Shown here piece by piece: positions 8,901 through 18,027 of a stretch of 22,909 nucleotides of DNA (the first letter of the stretch is position 1; the number at the start of each line of letters is the position of its first letter). The stretch is from assembly GCA_005223375.1 (NCBI GenBank), contig RXOD01004402.1:1-22909 (forward strand), given 5' to 3'. The notes under the pieces were generated by a model, which worked only from the letters and a program-made list of their open reading frames with translations, did no database searches and had not been told where the DNA came from. The DNA is from Amoebophrya sp. AT5.2. Lineage: Eukaryota; Sar; Dinophyceae; Syndiniales; Amoebophryaceae. The position numbers and the translations under genes are program-made.

Positions 8901-11280
8901 GTGCTGTTGAGCCCCACGCTGGTGCTGCGGAGCTCCTGCTGCTGCAGTTGCTGCGCATGGTGCGCCTCCGCGAGAATGCGGGCCCGCTCGCTAGGACGGA
9001 ACAGCGCGGGGTTCATATAACTGTGGCTTGCTGATCGACTTTCTGTCGGCGACCCCTTGGCTAGTTGTACGGGTGCACCTCCGGTGGGGGCGAGTGTAGC
9101 ACTTGAACTTCGCTGGTCGCCAGGTAACGGTAGGTGACCGCCGATCTTCTGCTCGCGCTGATGAGGCTGCGACGACGATGCGGAGAGGTCGGTCCCTGTG
9201 AGATCGACCACCGCTCCCTGCTTATGTCCGACGCTGGTGGAGGAAGAAGAAGCGATAGCTTTCTCCTTCGAACCGCCGTTGGAGTCAACCTGAGTATGGA
9301 GCAGTTGCTTGTTGTGCTGGATCTTCTTGCGCAGCTTCACCTGCATCGTCTCCTTCGCACTTTGAATCTCCTCTGCCGAAATTTTATCGTCCACGCGAAG
9401 GACCGGAGTCTGCCCGTACGCGTACAGAGGTGAAGGCTGGCCACCTGTTTTACATTGATTCGAGTTTCGGTTTGGCAATGAAAATACATCGGAACGAACT
9501 ACTTACACGTACTCCACAGATGAAGCATCCACCTTCCTTGCAGAACCTTTGTTGCATGCAACAGCAAGGAAAAAGATCCATCAACAAAATGAACACTACT
9601 TGGCAAGGGTAGCGATTGCCCTCCGAAGTGCGCGATGCCCACTGGTATGCCTGGCTCCACAACCCCATCGCGCGATGAATTGCTCTGTCCCGCCACCCCA
9701 CTTCCAACTATCGCAGCTTTCGCCTTGTCCTCTGGTTTTATCGAAGTTGGCCTGTTTGCTTTTGCGAAGCGGTATTTCGGCTCAGGCCGCGGCTCCAGTT
9801 CGCGGTTCCGCACGGTGGGCGTTCTACCCGCCGTCAGATTTTCGAGCGCCTGCGAGGCGGCCTTGCCCTGATGATGCACCGTCGTTCCGCTGCTCGACGT
9901 GCTGTGATGGTGTCCCATATTCACGCCCGCAGTCGAGGACAAGGGACCGGATCGAGGCCTGCCAGAAGATGAAAAAGTGGCTGCAACAGCACTTGACGGC
10001 GTCGTTGTAGCCGAGTGGGCGCCGAGCGATCCGGTCTTCCCCAACTCTAATAGGCTTTCGTTACCCGACGCTGAGCTCTCCGACGGGCTCGGCGCACTGC
10101 TCTGCCCGCTACCCGGCGGCGGCATCTGCAGTACCGCGACTTGGGGGCCACCGCCCCCGCCCGAAGGCGCTCCCACAACTGTTGTAGTCCCAGCGCTGGC
10201 AACAGAAATCCTCCGTTCCCCGAAAACGACGCTCGAGCCGGGCACGACAACCGGCTGCCTCTCCTTGCTCTGGTGTCCAGAAGAAGCCTGCGAGGACGTC
10301 GCGCTCGTGTTGGGCGGCACGTTGAGCGCCCCCCCGCGGAGTCCTCCCACGCCCGGATCCGCTCCTGAAGAAACGGATCCGCCGCCCCCTGGCGATGGAC
10401 CGCTGGCGCCCCGGTCGACGTAGTAGTAGCTGCGCTCCTTGCTGCCAATGCCACCCGCAGCGGCGGGAGCTAGTCGCAGTTGCGGGAGGTTTGTTTCGCC
10501 GGGTTGCGCCTGTAGGTATTTGCTAAGCATCGCGTTGTTCAACAATGCACTCCGGGCCGCCTGCTCCTGAGACGTGTGCGAGCTGCTTCCGTGCCCCGCA
10601 TCGGACGAGGACGCTGAAACCGAGTTTCCCGTGTGCTGCAGCTCAGGTGCACCAGGCCCACCGGGTGAAGAGGTGGATATCCTCCGCGCCCCCCCGGGCG
10701 TTCCACTTGCCGTTGCCACAACCAACCCCGCGGCTGTTGCATTCGCTTGCTGCTGCGCGGCCTGCTGCAGGGTGCCCACTAAACCCTTTTCCGCCGTGGA
10801 TATCTTGTTCTGCAGCAGGATCTTGCGAACGGCGTGGTGGTTGTTTTGGTGCGGGGAAACGATCGCCGAGGGCGACTTGGGCTTGATCGCGCCCTTCACA
10901 AGCTCTGTTGACAGCCCCCGCACGGGATACAGCGGCTGGCTACCGCTACCGCTCGGCGGTCCGCTCGACGACACTGGGGGGCTGCTGCTGGAGCAAGAGG
11001 AAAGACCCGCGCTGCCCTTGCTAGAGTGCCTACTGTGGTCCTGCTTGGTGGCCGTGAGCACCGGTGTTGCGCCGGGCGAAGATAAGCCAGCGCCTATGCC
11101 TGACGTATTCAGTGTGCCAGGTAGTTGTGCGTTTTTGGGGCTGCTGGTTCCACTTCCACTCATCGAAGTGTCCTTGCTCCTGCCAGACGTCGTATAGTTA
11201 CCAGGCACCTCCGGAAGCGGGAGCTCGTCGCGCGCCGCACCCTCGTCCTGAGACGGCGCGCCCCGTCGTTTGTCCGCCAT
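2932..11280 (-). CDS. Giant trehalose-6-phosphate synthase/phosphatase-like protein (GT20 + HAD/TPP), five exons
   Basis: Exons are 11280-9507, 9444-5351, 5147-4675, 4481-4075 and 4037-2932; phases agree and total 2617 residues. Residues 1 to about 1245 are Ser/Gly/Gln/Ala-rich with no recognised domain. The GT20 domain spans about 1245-2035: VFVHKFLPIEV (start strand), VWVHDYPLMMLP (D1671), GFFLHSVFPSSEIYRV (H1695), VDFLQETKG (1805-1813), then ALADVCLVTPLRD (D1980) and E1988. The TPP/HAD domain is about 2110-2600: LLVLGFSGTLL, TPGS, GSSSVEVR and GDFLTKDEDLF. In OtsA-type enzymes VDRLDYxKG carries a substrate-binding Arg, here F1807, and DGMNLV is here DHLASA. The phosphatase motif DxDGT is GFSGT. 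Low-complexity insertions sit inside GT20 (about 1367-1602 and 1852-1925) and TPP (about 2345-2450 and 2495-2560). GT20 enzymes make trehalose-6-phosphate from UDP-glucose and glucose-6-phosphate; the pattern here resembles plant class II TPS proteins, so a regulatory role is likelier. Confidence 0.9.
4038..4074 (-). other. Intron 4 of the TPS-like gene (37 nt)
   Basis: The donor is GTATGT and the acceptor is CAACAG before GGCCCGACG. It is a phase-1 intron joining CCT-T to GG-CCC. The upstream frame ends at TAA inside the intron, and the downstream frame resumes the TPP domain. Other donors (for example GTCGAC near 4103) are possible, so the exact boundary is uncertain. Confidence 0.6.
4482..4674 (-). 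other. Intron 3 of the TPS-like gene (193 nt)
   Basis: The donor is GTACCC after AGGAAACT and the acceptor is CTCCATCAG before GCTCGTCC. The phase-2 join rebuilds the RKLLVLGFSGTLL strand that opens the TPP domain, which strongly supports it. The intron contains a degenerate GATTAA-GATTCA-GATTGC run (plus strand 4549-4566). Confidence 0.8.
5148..5350 (-). other. Intron 2 of the TPS-like gene (203 nt)
   Basis: The donor is GTTCTT after CTGGACCAG and the acceptor is CATCCCAG before ACCTTTACC. The phase-0 join gives LHFLDQ-TFTAEEFIPMYALAD, the expected run of a GT20 domain. An ATTGAG-ATTGAG-ATTTTT run lies near the donor (plus strand 5311-5326). Confidence 0.82.
9445..9506 (-). other. Intron 1 of the TPS-like gene (62 nt)
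   Basis: The donor is GTAAGT, a full consensus, right before an in-frame TAG. The acceptor is AAAACAG before GTGGCC. It is a phase-1 intron that splits a Cys codon. It joins two low-complexity segments, so there is no domain continuity to confirm the exact sites. Confidence 0.7.
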
Positions 11281-12759
11281 GCAATTTTCTTTTTTCTTTA
11301 GTGATCAGAATGAGAAGGCGGTAGCAATACCTGCAGTACCTGTATTAGGATGGGCGTCAGAATGAGAATCAGAATCCGTTTCGGATCCCGTCACATTTTT
11401 ATTTATCGACAAAGAGAGACATAGGAGCGCGTCAACAAAGGATTCCGCTCTGTTCCGCTTGGTTGTTGACTACGCCCACATGGAACTTGACATAGAGTTA
11501 AGTTGGACTAGGAACTGGAACTCGTCACACGGTATCTATAATTATATGATGAAACTGTCTCTATTTTCCCTGGCCCTGGTGCGCGAAGCAGGTTGATGTA
11601 CCAATATCGCTCACCGATACACAGACATACAACCACTTTTAGGGATGGCAGACTCAAACTGAAAAGCTGCAGAAAGAAGTTGAACCACGATGCAAATTCA
11701 CGATCACGATGGGTAAAAAGAACGGTTGTTTGCGGTGCTCAGCGCGTTGAGATCACAAGATTCACGAAGATGCCGAACGAGATCTGTTTTCGGGTGGAAG
11801 TTTGCTGGACCGCCTGCTCTCACAACATCCAAGGTTCACCCTTTTCTGCTCGTGGAAGTCCGTCGTAGTCGAAGTCAAACCCGGGTGAACATTTTTTAAT
11901 ATGATTGTACTTCCTTGTAATGGAGGGGTAGCAGCTACATGACGGCGTTCGCAGGTCCGACGCCACTGTTCCTTGCCTGTTCCGAGTAGCGCGGCATTGC
12001 ATTCTGTCTTCCGTCCTCGTGCGATACCGTACCCCAATACTCAACGTTTTTCGCAGTTTCTGATTCTGCAAGGCGCGCCACTAGGGCGACTGTAGGTCAC
12101 TACCATTACGGCGTCGGCGTTGGCGCCTGCTTTCTACTTTACAAATGCAGCTCAGCCGAAAAGTCGTAAAGTGAAGAAACGTCGTATGTGATGTCGATGT
12201 GGTCCTAGCCTTTTTCATAAGTAAAAGTAGTGGCGACGCCAACAGGAAATCAAATGAATCTACATCGGCGAAGCACTCGTATCCAGAATTCAATGCAGCT
12301 CGCGTGTACCGGCGAATGGGTTCATTATCATTGATTTGCATATAATGCCAGTGGACAAGCACGTGAAAGTGATGAAGAAGTTTAATTTCGTCGATTGCTT
12401 GGCCAGCTAGCTACCAGCTCCAGCATAATTTAATTGAAGGTTCGCATATCTGAAGGAGGTGCAAACTTGTTTAAATACGCATTGGGTTTAATTGTTTCAA
12501 GGGGCGTTTTTGCTATCTGTTTGTTTTGACGTCGTGCTGCAGGTGCTGGTGCTGGTCTAGAAAAATTCAAATAAAAAAATAAAATTTTAGATTGGGAGTG
12601 GCAGTGGGTGGAAGCTCATGTAATTTTTGCCTCTATCGTGGTGATCGCGTTGCTTCAACAGTGGTTGGGTCGCTCACAGTGGGTAAGTACTACTTACGCA
12701 TGCGACGCATGGATGAGTCCATTTCGCATGGTTGGAATCCGAACCCGAAGTTGATGCTG
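11281..12759. other. Intergenic region upstream of the TPS-like gene
   Basis: About 1.5 kb without a supported gene. It holds the presumed promoter of the TPS-like gene (near 11281-11400) and the 3' flank of the 838-residue gene. Hexamer-like GAATGA/GAATCA runs occur at 11304-11318 and 11358-11377. An A/T-only tract lies at about 12568-12590, reading TTTTATTTTTTTATTTG on the minus strand, near the 3' end of the neighbouring gene. An open minus frame at 12362-12081 lacks protein-like features. Confidence 0.55.
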
Positions 12760-15276
12760 CTACAGCCCAATCTCTTCGCGGTCTGCCATCCTCCCCACGA
12801 GGAAACCTCCAAATTCCGCTTCGTGCTCTGTATGGCTTTGCCCCGTCGCCAGCTGGCGCAACAGGTTAAAGATTTTCGGGCCCGTGAAGCAGTTCCCAGA
12901 TGCAGCGCAGCTGCCGCGTCCGAGTGCCTCGTTGATTTCAAATGCCAGCCGATGAAGACTCTTCTGCATTAGACCGTCAAGGGAAGCGAACTTCTTCCCG
13001 CGTTCCTTAAATGCGTCGATCCCAGAATCAGACGGCTGCCCGGCTACCGCACTCGGCCCTGCTACTTCTCCCCTTTCGAGTGCCGATAACAGCGAAGGGA
13101 ACAGGAAAAGGGCCCGTACCTGAAGATTGCCTGCGCCTGTAAACTGGATCCACTCGCGCTCATCCGGGAGTTCGGAAAATTGCGAGACCGGGACCGGAAA
13201 TTGGGCGGCCTTTCCTCCTGGGCTCGACGTTGTCAGCATTCCTTCGACAAGCGCCGCCTCGGGCGTGGAGAAGCCGCTCGGCGCGTTCGTGGCGGGCGCC
13301 GCGATCTGGACGAAGAAGTAGCTTTTCCTTTTCTTTTCTACTCCATTCGCGAGCAGGAAACCCAACCTGGAATCCTTGTGTCTGTGCTTCTCCATCCCTT
13401 GATGTGGGTGCCCGTAGAAACCAACAATGCCGTTCGCGGCCTCGGGGTCATCCGTCCAAGAATCCGGCTTCACCGACACGAGGACCGGCAGCTGATGCCA
13501 TTTTGTTTTTGTCGTGCCTCTACCACTACCGTTGCCGGAGCCCCTTGCCCAGCCAGCAGGAAGTTGCTCGAGTTCTTCATCTTCGACGTCGTACAATGGC
13601 CAGTGACTGTAGTGGAGGCCATCAGCGCCCCTCTTCTTGTTCGCAATGTCTGCGGCGAACGCATCCACGGTCGGCAGGCGCGCCGTGTTGCCACCCAGGC
13701 CCTGCTGTGGTGCACCCCCGTTCACATTGCGGTACGGGTAGGTGTAGGACGAGCCAAAGCGGTACGGGGAGGTGTAGGACGAGCCAAAGACGCCTGCGTC
13801 TGCGAGTGTGGCAGGCAGTCGAAAGAACCAGGATGGTGGCAGCCACGACACGCGAAAGAGCGGCAGAGCGTAATTAGACGGCCCCCCGGCCTCGTCCGTT
13901 GGCGGGGATCCGGAAATGGAGGTAAGGCGGTCGAGCGTTTTATCGACGTGGCCGCGTTCTCCTTCTGGGCCGGCGGTTTCAATCGCGACGGAACCGAAAA
14001 TCTTCTCGGGAGGAGGGCTCTCCAGCTCCGGCGGCGTATCCGGCTCCACGAGCATCCCAGCAAGGCCACCCAACTTGACAAACAGAAGAGCCCGCTCCAA
14101 GACCGCTACCGCTTTCGTCCGCGCCGAGGGTGTATAAAATCCCGGACCAGTGCTCTTGCCAACAGTCCCGGGCAAATCATCTCGGGGAAGAATCGTCGAA
14201 GACAGGGAGGGCTGTGGGCGAGCTGCAGCCGCGTCCGCGTGCTTTCTCTCTCCTACAAATTCTGGAGAAAAAGCAACATTGCCCGGAAATTCTGAGGCAA
14301 AAGCTACATCACCAGCTTGTCCTTGTTCTTCGCGAAGACCGTAGAGGTAATAGCAAAATCCGGCTCCGTCGATTAACGCGTACTCTTCAGTGAATGCTTT
14401 GATTGGTAGAACCACATGCTTCGCGAAAAAATTCTTCCACGGCTCGTCGAACGACTCGACATAGCCAGAGCCTTCATCCATCACCCCCGCTAGCTCCGAA
14501 CAAGCATCGCGAAATTCTGGGTAGATCCGCGCGGATCGGCTGACCGTGTTGGTGTGCACTCCTGTTGACGTGGAAGGCACCTCGAAGCTGAACACTTCCT
14601 CGTCTTCATAGTAGGCGATCCACAGGTCGGCGTTGTCCGAAAGGCAGAACCGCTCGAGAATGCGGCTCTTCACCTCCAAGGGGGTTTGTTCTTCGTCATC
14701 CCAGGGAGCATCCTTCGACTCTACTTTCCCCTGGTAGTGCGGGTCGTCCAGTTCTGGCTCAAAGTTGGCAAGCCCAACGAAGATCTTGCTCCTTCTGACA
14801 AGCAGATCCCACTCCGTAACAAGTTCGGAGCTCGACGCACCGGCCGCGCCATAGGTTTTCTCGTGGTAGTCGTCGTACGCGCTCTTAAGGTCGCGCTCAT
14901 CGTCTTTGGAAACCCTAATACGCCGCGTTTTTTCGATCGCCCGCCGCTGCGCGACCAGGAAATCAACGTGGTCTCTTATGTTGCCAGCGTCGCCGTTATC
15001 CCAACGTGGAGGGTCTACTTGACTGACCCTATGCACGCTGGAGATTTTGAAAGGAAATGGCACTGCGGAGGGTGAAGGAGCCTCACTGGAGCTGTAGGAG
15101 TCCCGAAGCCCCCCCAAATAGTCAAACGTCATGTCACGAGGTTGCATCGCGGTTGCGGAAGAGCATCCGACGAGCACCGCGCCGAGAACGCTTCGAGGTC
15201 GAACCAGCTTTCCGTGCTGCGGCCGCCGGGAGCGCGCGTAGCCCGCGGCCGGAGTGGACGCTCTAGAGATTCGCAT
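12760..15276 (-). CDS. Secreted or membrane-targeted orphan protein, 838 residues
   Basis: A single open frame starts at the ATG at 15276 (a GTG lies one codon upstream) and ends at TAG 12760. The N-terminus has a basic stretch, then a hydrophobic run VLGAVLVG followed by CSSATA (about residues 30-43), which fits a signal peptide with cleavage near ATA-MQ. I recognise no domain. The chain is rich in Asp/Glu and aromatic motifs (ADLWIAYYEDEEVFSFEV, GFCYYLYGLREEQ). It carries two short tandem duplications: FGSSYTSPYR/FGSSYTYPYR (DNA 13729-13788) and DVAFASEFPG/NVAFSPEFVG (DNA 14254-14313). The length without a stop, the protein-like composition and the shared orientation with neighbours support a real gene. 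Function is unknown; a role at the cell surface or in secretion is inferred only from the signal-like N-terminus. Confidence 0.75.
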   Translation of the reverse strand: MRISRASTPAAGYARSRRPQHGKLVRPRSVLGAVLVGCSSATAMQPRDMTFDYLGGLRDSYSSSEAPSPSAVPFPFKISSVHRVSQVDPPRWDNGDAGNIRDHVDFLVAQRRAIEKTRRIRVSKDDERDLKSAYDDYHEKTYGAAGASSSELVTEWDLLVRRSKIFVGLANFEPELDDPHYQGKVESKDAPWDDEEQTPLEVKSRILERFCLSDNADLWIAYYEDEEVFSFEVPSTSTGVHTNTVSRSARIYPEFRDACSELAGVMDEGSGYVESFDEPWKNFFAKHVVLPIKAFTEEYALIDGAGFCYYLYGLREEQGQAGDVAFASEFPGNVAFSPEFVGERKHADAAAARPQPSLSSTILPRDDLPGTVGKSTGPGFYTPSARTKAVAVLERALLFVKLGGLAGMLVEPDTPPELESPPPEKIFGSVAIETAGPEGERGHVDKTLDRLTSISGSPPTDEAGGPSNYALPLFRVSWLPPSWFFRLPATLADAGVFGSSYTSPYRFGSSYTYPYRNVNGGAPQQGLGGNTARLPTVDAFAADIANKKRGADGLHYSHWPLYDVEDEELEQLPAGWARGSGNGSGRGTTKTKWHQLPVLVSVKPDSWTDDPEAANGIVGFYGHPHQGMEKHRHKDSRLGFLLANGVEKKRKSYFFVQIAAPATNAPSGFSTPEAALVEGMLTTSSPGGKAAQFPVPVSQFSELPDEREWIQFTGAGNLQVRALFLFPSLLSALERGEVAGPSAVAGQPSDSGIDAFKERGKKFASLDGLMQKSLHRLAFEINEALGRGSCAASGNCFTGPKIFNLLRQLATGQSHTEHEAEFGGFLVGRMADREEIGL
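13729..13788 (-). repeat. Tandem 30-bp duplication inside the orphan CDS
   Basis: Two adjacent 30-bp units, 13729-13758 and 13759-13788, differ at one position (GGGTA versus GGGGA). In the protein they give FGSSYTSPYR and FGSSYTYPYR, with one residue changed. The high nucleotide identity suggests a recent duplication or slippage event. Confidence 0.9.
14257..14313 (-). repeat. Diverged 30-bp-period duplication inside the orphan CDS
   Basis: Units beginning AAATTCTG at 14257 and 14287 are 30 bp apart and encode two related decapeptides, DVAFASEFPG and NVAFSPEFVG. They are more diverged than the other tandem pair in the same gene. Confidence 0.75.
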
Positions 15277-16481
15277 CACAGCCAGATGAAAGAGGTGAAT
15301 CTTGTTCTTGGTTCTCGATCTCGCCGTAGATAGTACCCTAGAAGTATTGTGTAGGTTTAGTGTCTTAAGTTGAATTTGCTGAATAGTGGCAGAAGCTACA
15401 GCTGCAAACCAAATTGAAAAAGTAAAACTTGTCTCCGTTACCTTACCTTGCCCATTGATTCTCCTTGCTTGTACTTGTTGTAAAGGTTTGCTTCATAAAC
15501 TGGTGCGCAGGTCCGAGTAAAGTGGTCGTGACTTTCATCAACTACATCAGCACATGTTCACTTCAGCATGTATGAATCAGGATCGGCGACGACGCCTATA
15601 AGTAATCACCTGAAGTCTTCTCGTATGATCGTCTCGTACCGATTTGGATTCGCCGTATAATCGTCGATATTTCCATTCCTTTGAAGATCAGGGGCAGCTT
15701 TGGGATTGTGAAAGACAGACGTCAGAACCACAGACGACCTTCCGCGAGACTACTACCGAAACGCGATTCCCAGCTCTGGGATCTATACCGTTACCGATGA
15801 GCTGCACCAGCCATGGGAATCGAATAGTGCACCACATTCATTTGGATCCTCATGCCTTCCATCGATCAATCATCCTTGTTAGAGAGACCCAGAGCGCCCG
15901 ACTGGTGTCGGTTCACTAACTGACGGACTCAAGCAGGCGCACCTAGGCACTCCGAGACCGAGTAGTAGTTGCAGTTCGTGTTCGACTTACTAAACTTACT
16001 GTGTTCTTTAGGGTGATACCGCATTCCTTCGTGCGTCGCCCTCGACTTTGATTTGCAGAGCCCAAAAGATGATGCAAAAAATCGATGCTTCCAAAATGGC
16101 GACCGTTTTGACAATATCACTCTTGTTGTTCCCTGTACCGAAAAGATGAAGTGAGTGTTGAAATAAAAGTGATAGTACTACTAGAAATCCTCCAAAAGAA
16201 TTGTACATTGGTGTTCAAGAATTGTGGTCGTAGCTTCGACGGTGCTGGTGCAAAATAAGTCCTTTATGTCGATATCTTTGAGTCAACTTCAACATGAAGA
16301 GGAACTACACGCCGCTGCAAAAGCAAGACCAATACCAAATAAAGAAACCACTCCTAGAAGCCCCACTCCTTTGGCTTTCTTTCTTGGGGCCAGTGCCCGT
16401 CTCGTAGCCCGATGTTCACAGCGGAGTCCACCATTTCTGGGATGAGGTGTGACGCGCGCTTGCAGCTGCTCAGACTTGTCG
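15277..16481. other. Intergenic region
   Basis: No supported gene. It should contain the promoter of the 838-residue gene and the 3' flank of the Ser-Pro-rich gene. The short frames on both strands (for example 15644-15919 plus) are not protein-like. A GCCATTTTGG stretch on the minus strand near 16093-16102 resembles the core of the dinoflagellate spliced leader but lacks the flanking bases and the donor. Confidence 0.5.
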
Positions 16482-18027
16482 TCAGGTACTTCCGGTAGCG
16501 CCGCGCGGGCGCGCGTTTCTTCTCATTGTACGTCGGTATGGACTCGCTGAGTCCTGTGCAGTGTTGCGTTGCCGTTTGTTGATAGGGTTCCGAACAGCAT
16601 TTTGTGATTCACATTCAATGGAGTTGGATGGCCGATAAGTCTTATGATTGCAGAAGCACACGTAAGAAAGACTGTAGGAGCCCAGTGTACGTTTCATCCC
16701 TTCTGCCACTTTCCGGTGTCGTTCGTTCTTCACCAAGCCGTATCCGCTCCCTCTGCTGCCGCTTTCCCTCCCTGATTCCCTCGCTCCGTCAAACAGGACG
16801 CTACTGTGTGCGAGATTGCTCAAAGACTTCTTCTTCTCGCGCGCGAAGTTTCCAAACTCCGCCCCCAAATTGTGCATCGACGCCACCTTTCGCGGAAGCG
16901 CCGGACCGACGGCACGACCTTCGATCTCGGGGGACCGGCCCCGCGGCGGACTCCCCGACCGCCTTGGAGACCTAGGCGAACGGCTCCGCGGACTCAGCTC
17001 CGGCGAGGAAAGCTCCCCAAGCCGCTCGTGCTGGGAGGCCTCTTTCGTGCCCTCGTAGCGCGGGAAGTCACTCAGCTGCGTGCAAGGACGAAACGAGGTG
17101 TTCCAGTGCCCTGGTTGGATTTTAAGCGCGTGATCCTCCATGCAGAAGCAGATGCATTGGCTCTACTTATATATCGCGTTTCTCATCGATGTGCTGCCTC
17201 ATTGTTCAGAAATCATGAAAGCAGATCCTAATCGTGGGTCTCTACCAAGATAGATGAGGAAACACGACTCCAAATCCAAGCAAAAACAATCGGTAGGACA
17301 TCAAGTACAGAATCCGTTCACGCTCGTCGGCTTGGGTTTGTACTCGAAGTTGACGTACCAGAATTTGTGATTCCTGAGATCTTTGATGTCCTGCGTGAGC
17401 GGCGCTTTGTACTCGTAGGCTTCCAGGTTCTGGTCCTTGCGCATCGACTCGCGTGGCGACAGGGAACGCGGCGAAAAGCTCATCACCGAGTCTGATACGT
17501 GCTTGAACGGTCCCATCTCCTCCCCAATGGTGTTCCGAAACTTCCCCCAATTCGTCGGCCGTGGCGACTGCCGCCGCATCCCGTCGCCGCCATGGAAGCT
17601 GTGACCTGGCCAATGGCGAGGCAAGTCGATCGATAGAGGTTCAAGTTCTTGCTCAAGCGACGGGGACAGGGAAGTCGTTCAATCTACTTTTGATTGTTTG
17701 TAGGTGTGGCAACGATTCGCGAATCAAGTGGAGGACTTAGCCGCAGCCAGGAGCTTATTGTCTGGGTACGCATCAAAGTAACAGGAGGCCTATAAAATAG
17801 AGTGTTGCTGCAAACATAAGCAAAAGATGGCTTCCTGTACTTCGTCGTATGTTTTGGTGGTCCGGGTAGTAGATCGAGTCTGTGAAGCCGGTTTCCAGGC
17901 CCCAGACACGCGCACTCTCCCCTCGGTGGTATCGCGTACTGTACTGCTTCACTGGAAAACCATTAGAATCCAGTGGCACGCTAGCGGCAATGGATGCCGC
18001 ACCAAACGGCGGACGCAGGCCCAACAT
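16482..18027 (-). CDS. Ser-Pro/Arg-rich small protein, three exons (provisional model)
   Basis: Proposed exons are 18027-17841, 17605-17322 and 17135-16482, giving 374 residues. The start is the ATG at 18027. Exon 1 reads GFPVKQYSTRYHRGES and VWGLETGFTDSIYYPD; exon 2 reads TNWGKFRNTIGEEMGPFKHV and FWYVNFEYKPKPT; exon 3 begins DHALKIQPGHWNTSFRPC, then SPELSPRSRSPRSPRRSGSP. Short Trp/Tyr/Pro motifs in an otherwise unstructured chain, with many SP sites, recall ciliary microtubule-associated proteins, but this is an impression, not a family match. SP and RSP clusters suggest phosphorylation. The last part (after about residue 315, SLSYVCF) is less convincing and may be an intron or another 3' exon. 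Exon 1 to 2 uses a GTACAG donor and a GGCCAG acceptor; exon 2 to 3 uses GTGAAC and ATGGAG, less certain. Confidence 0.55.
17136..17321 (-). other. Proposed intron 2 of the Ser-Pro-rich gene (186 nt)
   Basis: The donor is GTGAAC after CCGACGAGC and the acceptor is TGCATGGAG before GATCACGCG, phase 0. The upstream frame stops shortly after the donor. Alternative acceptors upstream (for example at GTAG near 17163) would add about nine residues. Confidence 0.4.
17606..17840 (-). other. Proposed intron 1 of the Ser-Pro-rich gene (235 nt)
   Basis: The donor is GTACAG after ATACGACGAA and the acceptor is TTGGCCAG before GTCACAGC, phase 1. The join gives NIRRSHSFHGGDG. After the donor the upstream frame becomes hydrophobic and then stops. 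Confidence 0.5.

Noticed and set aside
13180..14295. 371-codon plus-strand frame opposite the 838-residue gene
   Set aside because: It is antisense to a longer, protein-like minus frame, is Arg-rich, and looks like a shadow of codon bias on the other strand.
16088..16106. GCCATTTTGG on the minus strand resembling the core of the dinoflagellate spliced-leader RNA
   Set aside because: The flanking bases do not match (GTC before, AAGCATCG after), no splice donor follows, and no Sm site or hairpin is evident. A 10-base match can occur by chance.
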